Of a stretch of 64,000 nt of DNA, positions 34,892-44,346 are shown in pieces (positions within the stretch are counted from its first letter, which is position 1; each line of letters begins with the position of its first letter). The position numbers were made by a program, and so were the translations under genes. The DNA lies in contig JAQGHU010000107.1 in the NCBI GenBank assembly GCA_028291515.1, positions 99,523 to 163,522 on the forward strand. The letters run 5' to 3'. Source of the stretch: Schlesneria sp. (GTDB lineage: Bacteria > Planctomycetota > Planctomycetia > Planctomycetales > Planctomycetaceae). Below the pieces are notes generated by a model. It saw only the letters and a program-made list of their open reading frames with translations. It was not told the DNA's origin and made no database searches.

Positions 34892-35029
34892 GGCGGCCCC
34901 TGGCGTACTGATGTGAGAATCTGAGAAATGCTATCGGGATCATAGCAGCCTCGATTCATCAATGTGAGCACGCCACCGCAAATGCGGATTGTGGCCTCTG
35001 ACACGGAGCTTCATCAGCGATTCGACGAT

Positions 35030-36349
35030 TTACGTCAAACCGGTCAGCACCCCGTCGCGGCAATAGTCGGGATTGCCGAATCGCTCGATGTGGTGACCCA
35101 TGCCATGGGCCAATGACATCAGCAGGCGATTGTGCGGCACCTTCTTGAACTGCAGCGAGCGGCCCATTTTGAAGTCCAGGCCATTTCCAACCAGCACGAA
35201 CGGAATGTTGTCCAGCGTGTGCGAGTTGCCCTGACCAAGTTCATTCGTCCAGACGATCAGCGTATTGTCCAGCAAGCTGCCCGTGCCGCCGGGTTCGGGT
35301 GTTTCGGCGAGACGTTTGGTCAGATACGCCAGTTGTTCGCAGAACCACTTGTTGATTTTGGTCAGCTTGTCTTGCGAGGCATCGTCGTTGTCGGGCTTGT
35401 GCGACAGTTCATGATGACCCTCTTCGACATCCAGCCATTTCATCTTGGCGCCACCGACCGAGTTCGTGAACTGCAGCGATGCCACACGCGAAAAGTCCGC
35501 GGCAAAACTGTTGACCATCAAATCAATCTGCAGTTTGCTGATCTTCGGAATGTTGTCGTTTTCCTGACGGACATTCGGTTCCAGTTCCGGCAGGGCATGG
35601 GTGAGCGTCAGGTTGCCGGAGGCTTGTAGTTCCTGCTCCATCTCGCGAACAAATGTCGCGTGCTCGTCCAGCAGCTTGCGATCGTCGGAACTCAGCCGGC
35701 CAGAAACGCTGCGCAGATCTGCTTGCAACTCGTCGAGGACGCTCTTCAGACTCTCCTGGTCCTTGGCCCGTCCGTAGAGCTTGTGGAACATCTGATAGGG
35801 ATCATCGATGGGCGCAATCGGCTTGTTCGGTCCCGAGTAAACCATGCGCGTCCACGTATCGGCTCGATCGGGGACCATCACACCGAATTCGAGCGATCCG
35901 AACCGAGTCCGCGTGTCGGCATTGCGCTGCAGTTGATTCTTGATTTCCTGGTCGATCGAATGACCGCTCGACCAACCCGCTGGGGTGTCGGAACCACCCT
36001 GGATATTGCCAGGGAAAAGTTCGATCCCGGTCAACAGACAGCCAATCCCCCGCATGTGATTGTCGCCGTCACCGCGAACCTTGTCGCAGACACCTTTCAG
36101 GACCAGCGTTCGATCCCGAAAAGCCTGCAATGGAGAGAGGCTCTCCTTCAGCGTGAAGTTCTCGCCCTCTTCGTCAGGCCAGAACGTCTTGGGGACAATT
36201 CCGTTCGGGCTGAACATGACGACCAGACGCTGCTTGCGAACCTGTTGATTCGCAAAGCCCAAGCTCGGCAGATTCAGGATGAATGGCAGTGCTCCAGCAC
36301 TCAATCCCAGATCGCGAAGGAATTCACGTCGTGAAGTTCGAAAGCCCAT
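35030..36349 (-). CDS. DUF1552 family exported protein
   Basis: A 439-residue protein from [23 protein letters not shown], whose SRREFL and following hydrophobic stretch form a twin-arginine signal. The frame opens 31 codons upstream, but that part is unlike an export signal. The body matches DUF1552: [62 protein letters not shown], and a late [28 protein letters not shown]. The family is almost limited to Planctomycetes and Verrucomicrobia, often beside PSCyt1/DUF1592 genes, and its reaction is unknown. Likely periplasmic. Confidence 0.9.
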   Translation of the reverse strand: MGFRTSRREFLRDLGLSAGALPFILNLPSLGFANQQVRKQRLVVMFSPNGIVPKTFWPDEEGENFTLKESLSPLQAFRDRTLVLKGVCDKVRGDGDNHMRGIGCLLTGIELFPGNIQGGSDTPAGWSSGHSIDQEIKNQLQRNADTRTRFGSLEFGVMVPDRADTWTRMVYSGPNKPIAPIDDPYQMFHKLYGRAKDQESLKSVLDELQADLRSVSGRLSSDDRKLLDEHATFVREMEQELQASGNLTLTHALPELEPNVRQENDNIPKISKLQIDLMVNSFAADFSRVASLQFTNSVGGAKMKWLDVEEGHHELSHKPDNDDASQDKLTKINKWFCEQLAYLTKRLAETPEPGGTGSLLDNTLIVWTNELGQGNSHTLDNIPFVLVGNGLDFKMGRSLQFKKVPHNRLLMSLAHGMGHHIERFGNPDYCRDGVLTGLT

Positions 36350-36577
36350 TATGCGGTCACTTTCCCGTCTGTATGGATTGTTTCGTCTGCTGCCGGAGTG
36401 GTTGCCGCAACACATCCACAATACAGCATATATGGCCCGCAAGCGAGAGGAACATGCCGAGGTGAATTCGGCATGTTCCTCATCAAATTTGCGATCGCGA
36501 CATGAAAGCTATCGGCTGCAGTCAGGCAGCGAATCGAGGCTCTCACCAAGCGGTGATACGCTCGCCCGAATCGCTAA

Positions 36578-38287
36578 CTATTCAGCAGCACCGCCGCTCG
36601 TCGCTCCTTGTTTCACTCCACCTTTCAGCTTCGCCCCGTCTTTGATCGCGAACAACGTGCTCTTGTTCGAGATGAACAAGGTGTTGTTGGCGACGACAGG
36701 GGTGCTGTAAACTGAATTCACCATGTTGTTCTCGGCCAGGATTTTCATTTTCTTGGACAGTTCGAAGATCGTGATGTCGCCGTCTTCGTCGCCGATGTAG
36801 ACCTTGCCATCGACAATCAGCACCGAACCCCAGGCCGCGGCGAACATGTCGTGAGACCAGTAGACGATCGGCTTGCCGTTTTCGGTCTTCTTGGCATCCA
36901 GGCAATGTACGAGACCCGCGAAGTCGGCGATGAACAGCAAATCGTCCTTGATCGCCGCGCTACCAATCGTGCGATGCATGGTTTCTTCGAATTCAATCTT
37001 GCCATTCTTGTTGCGATCAACCGAATCGAAGTGCCAGACGGCCCCGGCATTGGGATTTGGAATCGCCTTTTCACCCTTTTTGGTGTCGACACACTGCAGA
37101 CGCCGAGGTGGCATCTCTTTGCCGTCGGCTCCAATCGCCAACTCCAGACTGATATCGCCACGCTTCGTCGGATCGATGCAGTAGTAGTGACCGATTCCTT
37201 CTCCGTGCTCGGGATCTTCGCCAACACCTGAATAAACAAGGCCGTCGTAGAAGACGGGAGTACCGATGATGTGGTTGCGAGTGGCTCGACCACCCAGGAG
37301 ATAGACGGATTCCTTGGGATTGCCGTCGAACTTCCACAGCAGCTTGGCGGCTCCTTTGCCATCGCCAGCAGGATCGAAGCTATAGATCCAGCCGTCGCCG
37401 CCACCCATCACGACCTGCGCCTGTCCACCGATTTCGAACGCACAAGGGCTGGACCATTGGCCGTGCAGAATGTTCAGGCCAGGCGACTTGTCGCTCCACA
37501 GCAACTTACCCGTGTTCTTGTCCAGACAAATGAAGCTGGGGGCATTCGGTGCGGGAATGTTAATGTGGTCGTCATCGACCCCATTCCCTGTGATGACAAA
37601 GCAATAATCACCGACGCAAGTCAGCGAGCACGAGCACATGTTGTGCTGGAAGACGCCAAGCGCACCCATCAGATCGTATCGCCAGATGATGTCGGCTTCG
37701 TCTTTGTTTTCGTTAGGCTCGGCCTTAAATGGCCCGTCATTTTCGCCGTCGAGGAATCCTTCCACATCCAGGCACAACACTTCGCCACGACTGGTGTTGT
37801 ACCAGACGCGCGTATCGTCGCAGCAGACGGTCGAGCAGATCCCCATCAGCGGCCAATCATTCACACGGCCAGATGGCAGCTTGGTCGACGAGCATTGCCA
37901 GAGGAACTTGCCGGTTTTTTCGTCGAAGGCCAGCAAGCAGCCCAGGTCGACCTTGCCGGGATATCGCTTCAAGTAGCCGTGCGTGTTGTTGGTTCCGACA
38001 AAGACCTTGCCATTGGCGACGACGGGATTCCCGTACGTTTGCGAACCCAGCGGAACGGCCCACAATACGTTTTCGCCGGTATCAAGATTCCACTCCGTCG
38101 GGATATTTTTTCCCTCAGGTGTGTTGTTTCGATAGGACGAGCCCCCCCATTGCGGCCAGTCATACTTGCCGACTTTCATCTTGCTGAGGCTATTCACCAC
38201 GGCGTCGGTGGGATTGAATTTGTCTGCGGCAGAAGCAGCGCCGACAGCGATCGAGGCCATTGCGACGGCCAAGGCAAAAGACTTCAT
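36578..38287 (-). CDS. Exported PQQ-like beta-propeller protein with an EF-hand
   Basis: A 569-residue Sec-exported protein (signal MKSFALAVAMASIAVGAASA). It consists of repeated PQQ-like propeller blades: DWPQWGGSSYRNNTPEG, WAVPLGSQTYGNPVVANGKVFVGTN, LLAFDEKTGKFLWQ, FICLDKNTGKLLWS and VLIVDGKVYIGDEDGDITIFEL. A calcium-type EF-hand loop, DRNKNGKIEFEE, lies at about residues 424-435 inside the propeller. No known quinoprotein catalytic residues could be placed. Planctomycetes carry many such proteins, thought to be extracytoplasmic binding or scaffold proteins. It precedes no partner in an operon; the next gene upstream is a larger paralogue. Confidence 0.87.
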   Translation of the reverse strand: MKSFALAVAMASIAVGAASAADKFNPTDAVVNSLSKMKVGKYDWPQWGGSSYRNNTPEGKNIPTEWNLDTGENVLWAVPLGSQTYGNPVVANGKVFVGTNNTHGYLKRYPGKVDLGCLLAFDEKTGKFLWQCSSTKLPSGRVNDWPLMGICSTVCCDDTRVWYNTSRGEVLCLDVEGFLDGENDGPFKAEPNENKDEADIIWRYDLMGALGVFQHNMCSCSLTCVGDYCFVITGNGVDDDHINIPAPNAPSFICLDKNTGKLLWSDKSPGLNILHGQWSSPCAFEIGGQAQVVMGGGDGWIYSFDPAGDGKGAAKLLWKFDGNPKESVYLLGGRATRNHIIGTPVFYDGLVYSGVGEDPEHGEGIGHYYCIDPTKRGDISLELAIGADGKEMPPRRLQCVDTKKGEKAIPNPNAGAVWHFDSVDRNKNGKIEFEETMHRTIGSAAIKDDLLFIADFAGLVHCLDAKKTENGKPIVYWSHDMFAAAWGSVLIVDGKVYIGDEDGDITIFELSKKMKILAENNMVNSVYSTPVVANNTLFISNKSTLFAIKDGAKLKGGVKQGATSGGAAE

Positions 38288-38408
38288 GACGGTTTCCTTT
38301 AAGGGGCGACGGCCGTACTTGGCCGATTTCCTTTATCGATTAAGCGTTTGCTGCCAATCCGTGGAGCGGAACTATTCAATGCGATTAATGAACACCTTGG
38401 AACGCGAC

Positions 38409-40967
38409 TTACTGAGGCACGACCGAGACATTGTCGACGAAAATCTCCGAATCCTTGGCATTGCCGAACAGTCCCGGGCTGCCTGTCAAATTCGCCGGAG
38501 CGTCCACCCACTCAATCAACCATTGAGATGGTTCTGACTCTGACTTCTTCCAAGCTTTGCCGCGGCAGACCGACACGGTTTCGCCGTCGCGTTCTTCGTT
38601 GGTCACGATCATTTTCAATGTATACCACTCTCCGGCTTCCCATTTGAATGGGACATCAAACGACTTCTGATCGTGCGGGAACCAGGAGAACAACTTCAAC
38701 TGTTGGTGAGCACCCAACATCGCCAAGCGATAACGCTGATTGTTGATGCCAACATCTGGCAGCTTAGAATTCTTGTCGGCGTCCGCTCCCGCTTCAACCT
38801 GATTGGCAAAAAAATCTGCCTGCATCACATAGCCTTTGGACCCCGGATGTCCCAGCCAGCCCTGGCTTTTCGTCCCCTTGGGAATTGTCGTGATCTTGCA
38901 CATCACACCGTTGCCGGTGATCTTGCGATCGCCCTTGTCGACGACAAGCTGCGTTGGAATCTTGTCATTGCCGGTCCATTCCCATTTCGCGATGACCTTG
39001 TCGTCCTGCAGTCGCTTCAACGACGGATCCATCTTTTCTTTGGCTTGATCCTGATTCGTCGCTGTCTCGAGCAAGCCGAGATATCGCCGCATTCCGGTAA
39101 AGGCTTGGGCTGGCGTCGAATCATCGAACGTCGCCTTCGGGGCCGGAACGTTTGTGAACTGAGTGGTCAGATAGATGTAAAGCCGCGCCGCGAGCGGATC
39201 ATCCTTTTGTAACGCCAGGAAGTAGTCATGATCGACGGCGATGTGGCGATATCGCAGTCCGACACCCGTCACAGGAACGACACCATTATTAAAGTCGAAG
39301 GTCCACGGTGTATCAGCTGTGATTTCCGGGATGACTCGGATTCGAGCGGTCCCCTTCAATTCGCCGAACTCGGCAGTCACCATGACAGGGGCATGCACGT
39401 TTCCACCGGGGCCAGTGTACTTGCCGCTTTCATCGATCTTGCCTGGCCCCTGGATTGTGAACTTCACATCGCTCGGGGCAGCGGTCTTCAGGAACTGACC
39501 ATTGGCATTGTACAGCAGCACCGAGAAGTCCTGCTTTTGAGTTGGTTTCAGCAAGGATTCCACGGGAACCAGCAGCGCCTGGGCTGGCTTCGTGTCTTTG
39601 TCGACGGGAGATTCGGCGGCGACCTTCGGAATTGGATCGGCCGACGGCTTCGTGTCCTTCATGCCGATGCAATACATCATTGTTTCGCAGGTGATGTAAA
39701 TGCGTCCATGTGAAATGATCGGCGACGCGCCGACATCGCCCTGTTCCAGGCGAAGTTGATGGATCTTCTTGACGCCCTTGGCTTCGTCCGGTGCGAAGAT
39801 GTACCAGCGACCAGTCCCGTCGCAGACGTAGATCTTGCCGTCGCCATAAACAGGACTACCGCGACCCATCGTCCCAATCTTGGTCTTGCCGATCAGCTTG
39901 CCTGTCTTGAGTTCGTTAATGAAAAAGATCCCGCCGTCGTCAATCGAATACACGCGATCGCCCAACACCAACGGGCCGGTCTTGCCGATGTATTGCTCTT
40001 TCACTCGCCAAACTTCGCCAGTCTTGGTGATGTTACCCGACTTAGTCGCATCGAGAGCGAACAGAGCACCCATCGCAGTATCATCAAGGTTTTCATCAGC
40101 GTGACCACACAACACCAAGTTGCCCGCAAACGTGATTGCCGTGTTGACCCCTCGCACCGAAGCGTCATAGTTCCAGAGCTGCTTGCCTGTTCGCGGCTGG
40201 AAGCCATATACGCTTCCATCGCCACTTCCCACGACGAGTTGAGCCTGGCCGTCAATCACCGAAATCGCTGGCGCGCTGTAGGTCGTGTCTTCTGGAAACG
40301 GCTTGGTGCTTTGGAACCAGACAGCCTGACCATTTCGCTTGTCGAATCCGAGGATGCGGTATGCCGGGCGGGCCATCTCGCCCCAGCCAATCACGACGCC
40401 ACTGATGATCACCAGATTCTCATGGACAATGGGGAAGTTGGTACGACCACCGTATGTGCTGAGCAGTCCGTATTCTTCACTCATCGAGTGTGACCAGATC
40501 GTCTTGCCGGTCTTCCCGTCGATGCATTGAAAGTAGCCACAGACACCCAGCGCGAAGACATGGCCGGTGGCAGGATCGCCAACCACGCTCGACCAACCGA
40601 CGCGGGTATCAGGAACGTCCGACAGGAAGACGTTGAAAACGTTTTCCCACTTCGTCTCGCCCGTCGCCGCGTCGACACAGATTACTTTTTCGGCTTCGCG
40701 AATCGTCCCTGGATTGTGTCGCACCAGCGTGTAGAGATTCCCATTCATCACGACGGGGGTTGATCGTGACCCCAATTCGGCCTTCTTCCAGACCAGATTT
40801 TCGCCATCGGGTGACCAGGAATCTGGCAGCCCCTTCTCGCGAGAGATCCCGTTCATCTCGGGGCCGCGCCAATAAGGCCAATCGAGTGGATCAGGTTGGC
40901 TCGCCTGCGCGAAGAGGTTGACCGACATTAGCGAAATCAAGCAGAAGCAGACCAACCGAATCATCAT
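38409..40967 (-). CDS. Large exported PQQ-like beta-propeller protein
   Basis: An 852-residue protein with a Sec signal (MMIRLVCFCLISLMSVNLFAQA). Residues about 25-440 form a propeller with WPYWRGPEMNGISREKGLPDSW at its start, the blade words VICVDAATGETKWENVF and GYFQCIDGKTGKTIWS, and VYGFQPRTGKQLWNYD. The C-terminal half (about 480-850) has a beta-sandwich stretch and a concanavalin-like LamG/DUF1080-type part (LFSWFPHDQKSFDVPFKWEAGEWYTLKMIV, SGLFGNAKDSEIFVDNVSV). This architecture is common in planctomycetes. It is likely periplasmic. The downstream propeller gene at 36.6 kb is a separate, shorter relative. Confidence 0.87.
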   Translation of the reverse strand: MMIRLVCFCLISLMSVNLFAQASQPDPLDWPYWRGPEMNGISREKGLPDSWSPDGENLVWKKAELGSRSTPVVMNGNLYTLVRHNPGTIREAEKVICVDAATGETKWENVFNVFLSDVPDTRVGWSSVVGDPATGHVFALGVCGYFQCIDGKTGKTIWSHSMSEEYGLLSTYGGRTNFPIVHENLVIISGVVIGWGEMARPAYRILGFDKRNGQAVWFQSTKPFPEDTTYSAPAISVIDGQAQLVVGSGDGSVYGFQPRTGKQLWNYDASVRGVNTAITFAGNLVLCGHADENLDDTAMGALFALDATKSGNITKTGEVWRVKEQYIGKTGPLVLGDRVYSIDDGGIFFINELKTGKLIGKTKIGTMGRGSPVYGDGKIYVCDGTGRWYIFAPDEAKGVKKIHQLRLEQGDVGASPIISHGRIYITCETMMYCIGMKDTKPSADPIPKVAAESPVDKDTKPAQALLVPVESLLKPTQKQDFSVLLYNANGQFLKTAAPSDVKFTIQGPGKIDESGKYTGPGGNVHAPVMVTAEFGELKGTARIRVIPEITADTPWTFDFNNGVVPVTGVGLRYRHIAVDHDYFLALQKDDPLAARLYIYLTTQFTNVPAPKATFDDSTPAQAFTGMRRYLGLLETATNQDQAKEKMDPSLKRLQDDKVIAKWEWTGNDKIPTQLVVDKGDRKITGNGVMCKITTIPKGTKSQGWLGHPGSKGYVMQADFFANQVEAGADADKNSKLPDVGINNQRYRLAMLGAHQQLKLFSWFPHDQKSFDVPFKWEAGEWYTLKMIVTNEERDGETVSVCRGKAWKKSESEPSQWLIEWVDAPANLTGSPGLFGNAKDSEIFVDNVSVVPQ

Positions 40968-41177
40968 GGTGCTTTATCCTAAATTTCCGAGTCGATTTGT
41001 GTCTGGGCAGGGCGCAAGGCAGATGATGGCAAGTACCAAGAACCATACCCGAACCCCTGCGCACGGGCAAGCAGCACCGGCAGTTGATACACTTCTGGCC
41101 TAACGCTGTATTCAGGTTCAAACCGTTGGCTGGCACCCCTGGCGAACGCAGTTCATACGTCGTGATAAAGGTTTGAG

Positions 41178-41639
41178 ATGGCCGATTTTCAAGCGTCTGT
41201 GGTGCTGCCGCGAAATCGCGAAACCTCGTTTCGATTTCTCCGGCAACCGGCCAATTTCCTGAAGCTGTTTCCCGAAGATGTCACCAACAATCTTGATGTG
41301 AAATTGCCGGACACTTTATCGAAGGGGGCCGTGCTGGAATTCAATATCCGAGCGATGGGGAACCACTTTCACATCGTCCACGAAATCATCGGCCTTGTGG
41401 AGAACGAACGGATCGTGGCTCAGCAGGTCAAGGGGCCGTTCAAATTGTGGATCCATCAGCAGCTATTTACCGATGCGCCACAAGACGAAACCCTGCTGAC
41501 TAATGTCATCCAGTTTGAACCGCCGGGCGGACTGATGGGGTTCATCGTCACCCGCAAGTTGATCACGGAACAGCTGACAAAGTGGATCGGACACGGGCAC
41601 GAACTACTACGCGAGTCGCTCGCAAAAACGCCATCCTAG
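41178..41639 (+). CDS. SRPBCC-superfamily ligand-binding protein
   Basis: A 153-residue cytoplasmic protein with the START/Bet v1-like fold: FQASVVLPRNRETSFRFLRQPANFLKLFPEDV at the start, FHIVHEIIGLVENERIVAQQVKGPFKLWIHQQLF in the middle, and a long C-terminal helix with FIVTRKLITEQLTKWIGHGHELL. Members bind hydrophobic ligands or act as cyclases and hydrolases; nothing here tells which. It is a single plus-strand gene between two minus-strand blocks. Confidence 0.82.
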   Translation: MADFQASVVLPRNRETSFRFLRQPANFLKLFPEDVTNNLDVKLPDTLSKGAVLEFNIRAMGNHFHIVHEIIGLVENERIVAQQVKGPFKLWIHQQLFTDAPQDETLLTNVIQFEPPGGLMGFIVTRKLITEQLTKWIGHGHELLRESLAKTPS

Positions 41640-41708
41640 GCCGGGAAACCCCGTTCCAAGGATGACGCTCGCGAACAAACTCATCAATGGAGATGGTCCG
41701 TTCATTGT

Positions 41709-43673
41709 CTAGAAGAATCCGCCACCGCCACCCATGCCGCCGCCTCCCATCATGCCGCCGAACGGGCGTTCGCCGGGCTCGAGTGTCGCAGCTTCGCTGG
41801 CAATATTCAGCTTGGACAACAAATTCTGAATCTCGCGGTGAACTTGTTGAGTTTGACGGATAATGAGCACCGATCGTGGCCGGACGACAACGCTTTTGAC
41901 CGAACTTTCTTCGACCTTGGCTTCCGGTCGATTGCTCTTGTCTTTTACAGGATGCAGAACCTGCACTTCGAGCGTTCCTCCCGAGACGACGCCATCAACC
42001 TGATCAAACTGTGGTGCCGAAGCGACAAGATGTATCGACCTTGTTTCGCCATCAACGGACGCCCACTTGTCGGGCTCGACCAAGCTCGGAAGCGTTTTGC
42101 ATAGATCCGCGGCGATCTCACTCGACATGCGATAATACTTCGTGACTAGCCTCGACCGCCGGTTTGGCTGATCGCCACCGACCACCTGACCAATGCCTTG
42201 GCGACGCAACTGCTCGAATAGGGCTTGGATCTCGGTCTGAGCTAGATCTGTTTGCTTCACCAACAGGCAACCGTCTGCATCGGTGGCAAACAGGATTCCC
42301 CCCTCTTGATTGATCTCAATCCACTTGCTGCTCGTTGATCGCAGAATTGCATCCGACAGTTGTTTCTGCAGTTCTTCGGAGGGAGCGAGGTCGCTGATAT
42401 TATAGACGACCCAAGAAAGTTGCTCTTCCGCACTCGCCTTGGTCGTGACCCAGATTACGCCATCACGCAGAATATAGGTCAGTCCCAGATCAGCCAGCAG
42501 CAGGTCAAGAATTTTGCTGAGTGGCCGATCTCTCAGGATCAACTTGACCGGCGTTTCGAGCGACATCCCTTCGTCATCCAGAGCTCGTTTGTCCAGCAAT
42601 ATCGGTATTGCGTGGAGCTCCGAGAGAAAACTCAACGTTTCGTTGAGCGGCACATCGGAGAATTCGACCGTTGTTGGCTTACGCAACGCGGCCTCTAATT
42701 GGTCTCGACCAGAACAAGTTGCCAGCAGCGTCAAGGGTTGCTGTTGCTCGATAGCCGCGAGCATTCGTGCGATCAGTCGCTGTGTATGGTAGGGCTGCCT
42801 CACAATCACGGTTTCACCGACGAGTGCCGTCGCCGCAACCCCATTGTTTTCTTCCCAGTTATTCGTAGCCAGTCGCACGACATCGAGTAACGAGTTGACT
42901 GAATGGCCTCGCTTGATCAATGGATGCAACTGAAAGTGACGCGTGATCAATTGTGTTCCGTCTGGCGTCGTCACTCGGACAATGCCGTCAGCGGCTTCCC
43001 AGACCAGGCCGCGTGGACGAGTGAGATGATTCAACAGCTCTTCGAATGTCAGTGATTTGACATGCAACGAAACCATCACTTCGCTGGGTGAGACCCCTTC
43101 GTCATGCACAGACGGGTGAAACATGATCGGAATACTGTGGGTTTCCTGCAGAAACTCGCACACCTCAGACAACGGAGTGTCATCAAAGTTAGCCTCTAGC
43201 TGTTTTGTCAGGAACGCAGGGAACAGTTCCTGATCGTCCAGCAGCGCCGAAATCTTTCTATCGACCGGTGGTGCTGGGCGTGGTGTCTTGTCGACAGGTT
43301 GGACTGCAGGTTTGTCTTGTTGAGCCTGAACTGTAGGAGGGGCCGCGAGGCGGTGTTCCGGGGCAAACAATGAAATCCAGAACACAATCCCGGCCGCGGC
43401 AACCGATGCCGCGATCGTCGATCGAACCACGATCTTTTTCATCGGGGTCCGCGACACTCGCGTCAAATCGAGCGCCAGCCCGGTGACGTCACCAAACTCT
43501 TCCATCGCGATCCTGATCGCCTCTTCTCGCGAGACACCCGTTTGCAGCAAGTCGCCCAGGCGCTGCTCCAGGTGATCGCGCAGTTCATCAGAAATAGCCG
43601 CTTTCTGCGACGGACTGAGCCGCAGCAATCGACTTAGGAGTGTGAGATAAATTTCGAACTCTTGTTCTGGCAT
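41709..43673 (-). CDS. HAAS-domain membrane protein with STN repeats
   Basis: A 654-residue protein from MPEQEFEIYLTLLSRLLRLSPSQ (the frame opens earlier, but this start fits the family). Residues 1-70 are a HAAS domain: KAAISDELRDHLEQRLGDLLQTGVSREEAIRIAMEEFGD, found mostly in genes next to PadR regulators. One membrane helix follows (STIAASVAAAGIVFWISLF). The exported part has two STN-type repeats: FDDTPLSEVCEFLQETHSIPIMF... and FSDVPLNETLSFLSELHAIPILLD..., the short domain of secretins and TonB-linked signalling proteins. The C-terminus is a Gly/Met tail. The PadR gene is directly upstream, separated by 82 bases on the same strand. Confidence 0.75.
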   Translation of the reverse strand: MPEQEFEIYLTLLSRLLRLSPSQKAAISDELRDHLEQRLGDLLQTGVSREEAIRIAMEEFGDVTGLALDLTRVSRTPMKKIVVRSTIAASVAAAGIVFWISLFAPEHRLAAPPTVQAQQDKPAVQPVDKTPRPAPPVDRKISALLDDQELFPAFLTKQLEANFDDTPLSEVCEFLQETHSIPIMFHPSVHDEGVSPSEVMVSLHVKSLTFEELLNHLTRPRGLVWEAADGIVRVTTPDGTQLITRHFQLHPLIKRGHSVNSLLDVVRLATNNWEENNGVAATALVGETVIVRQPYHTQRLIARMLAAIEQQQPLTLLATCSGRDQLEAALRKPTTVEFSDVPLNETLSFLSELHAIPILLDKRALDDEGMSLETPVKLILRDRPLSKILDLLLADLGLTYILRDGVIWVTTKASAEEQLSWVVYNISDLAPSEELQKQLSDAILRSTSSKWIEINQEGGILFATDADGCLLVKQTDLAQTEIQALFEQLRRQGIGQVVGGDQPNRRSRLVTKYYRMSSEIAADLCKTLPSLVEPDKWASVDGETRSIHLVASAPQFDQVDGVVSGGTLEVQVLHPVKDKSNRPEAKVEESSVKSVVVRPRSVLIIRQTQQVHREIQNLLSKLNIASEAATLEPGERPFGGMMGGGGMGGGGGFF

Positions 43674-43755
43674 GATTTGACTCCGTCGTGGATGCGATGT
43701 GATTGACGAAGAGACGTGATCGAATTCGTCGGCGAGAGCCGCAGTGATATCGTGC

Positions 43756-44109
43756 TCAAGCCGTTTGCGGTGACAGTTCACCAAGCGGGGCCAGCACACG
43801 TCGCAGACATTCGACGTATCGCCACCATTCATCCGCCTGGCTTTTCAATTGCTTTTTGCCGGCTGCAGTCAGTTCATACCATTTGCGACGCCGGCCCGTG
43901 TCGCTTTCCCAGTGGCACTTCACCCATCCCTCTTTTTCCAGCTTATGCAAGATGGGGTACAGCGTGCCCGCTTTCATTTCGATTGTTTCTCGGCTGGATT
44001 CCCACAGCGTCGACTGGATCAAGTAGCCGTATTTTTTCCCGCCGGACAGCGTTGATAGAACCATCAATTCCAGGCTACCGCGAAGCAATTCAGGTTTAAT
44101 CGCATCCAT
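43756..44109 (-). CDS. PadR-family transcriptional regulator
   Basis: A 117-residue regulator from MDAIKPELLRGSLELMVLSTLSGG, with GGAGAAGGTGG before the start. It has the PadR winged helix: KKYGYLIQSTLWE, EMKAGTLYPILHKLEKEGWVKCHW, and GRRRKWYELTAAGKKQLKSQADEW. The C-terminal dimerisation helix is short, as in PadR subfamily 2. A promoter with an ATGCATAG/CTATGCAT inverted repeat lies upstream, suited to autorepression. It is the upstream partner of the HAAS-domain gene, a pairing known in many phyla. Confidence 0.9.
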   Translation of the reverse strand: MDAIKPELLRGSLELMVLSTLSGGKKYGYLIQSTLWESSRETIEMKAGTLYPILHKLEKEGWVKCHWESDTGRRRKWYELTAAGKKQLKSQADEWWRYVECLRRVLAPLGELSPQTA

Positions 44110-44147
44110 TTCAGACCACCTTCTCCTGAGCACGGCCCCTCACTCAC

Positions 44148-44193
44148 ATGCATAGTCGAGATATATATTGTGACGCTATGCATTGGGTGTCAA
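44148..44193 (-). promoter_or_regulatory. Promoter and inverted-repeat operator of the PadR gene
   Basis: On the minus strand TTGACA (44188-44193) is followed after 18 bases by AATATA (44164-44169). An eight-base perfect inverted repeat, ATGCATAG/CTATGCAT, has one half (44176-44183) in the spacer and the other (44148-44155) just after the -10. PadR boxes are known to have similar ATGnnn...nnnCAT form. The region is clearly A/T-rich compared with its surroundings. The remaining spacer to 44346 has nothing else. Confidence 0.65.
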
Positions 44194-44346
44194 CATAATT
44201 CTGCCAAACATTTTTCCGGAACCACAACCCATCGCCGTCAGAGGCGAGGCCGCTGCGATGACGGTTGATCTGGTTTTTGTGCCACGAATGGCATCCTGCC
44301 TTTACGATTTCGGTGAGGCAGTCGCGCACGGCCATTTAGTCCGCGG

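Noticed and set aside
37271..38302. 343-codon plus-strand open frame
   Set aside because: Antisense to the PQQ-like propeller gene, which has a signal peptide and blade repeats; the antisense reading has none.
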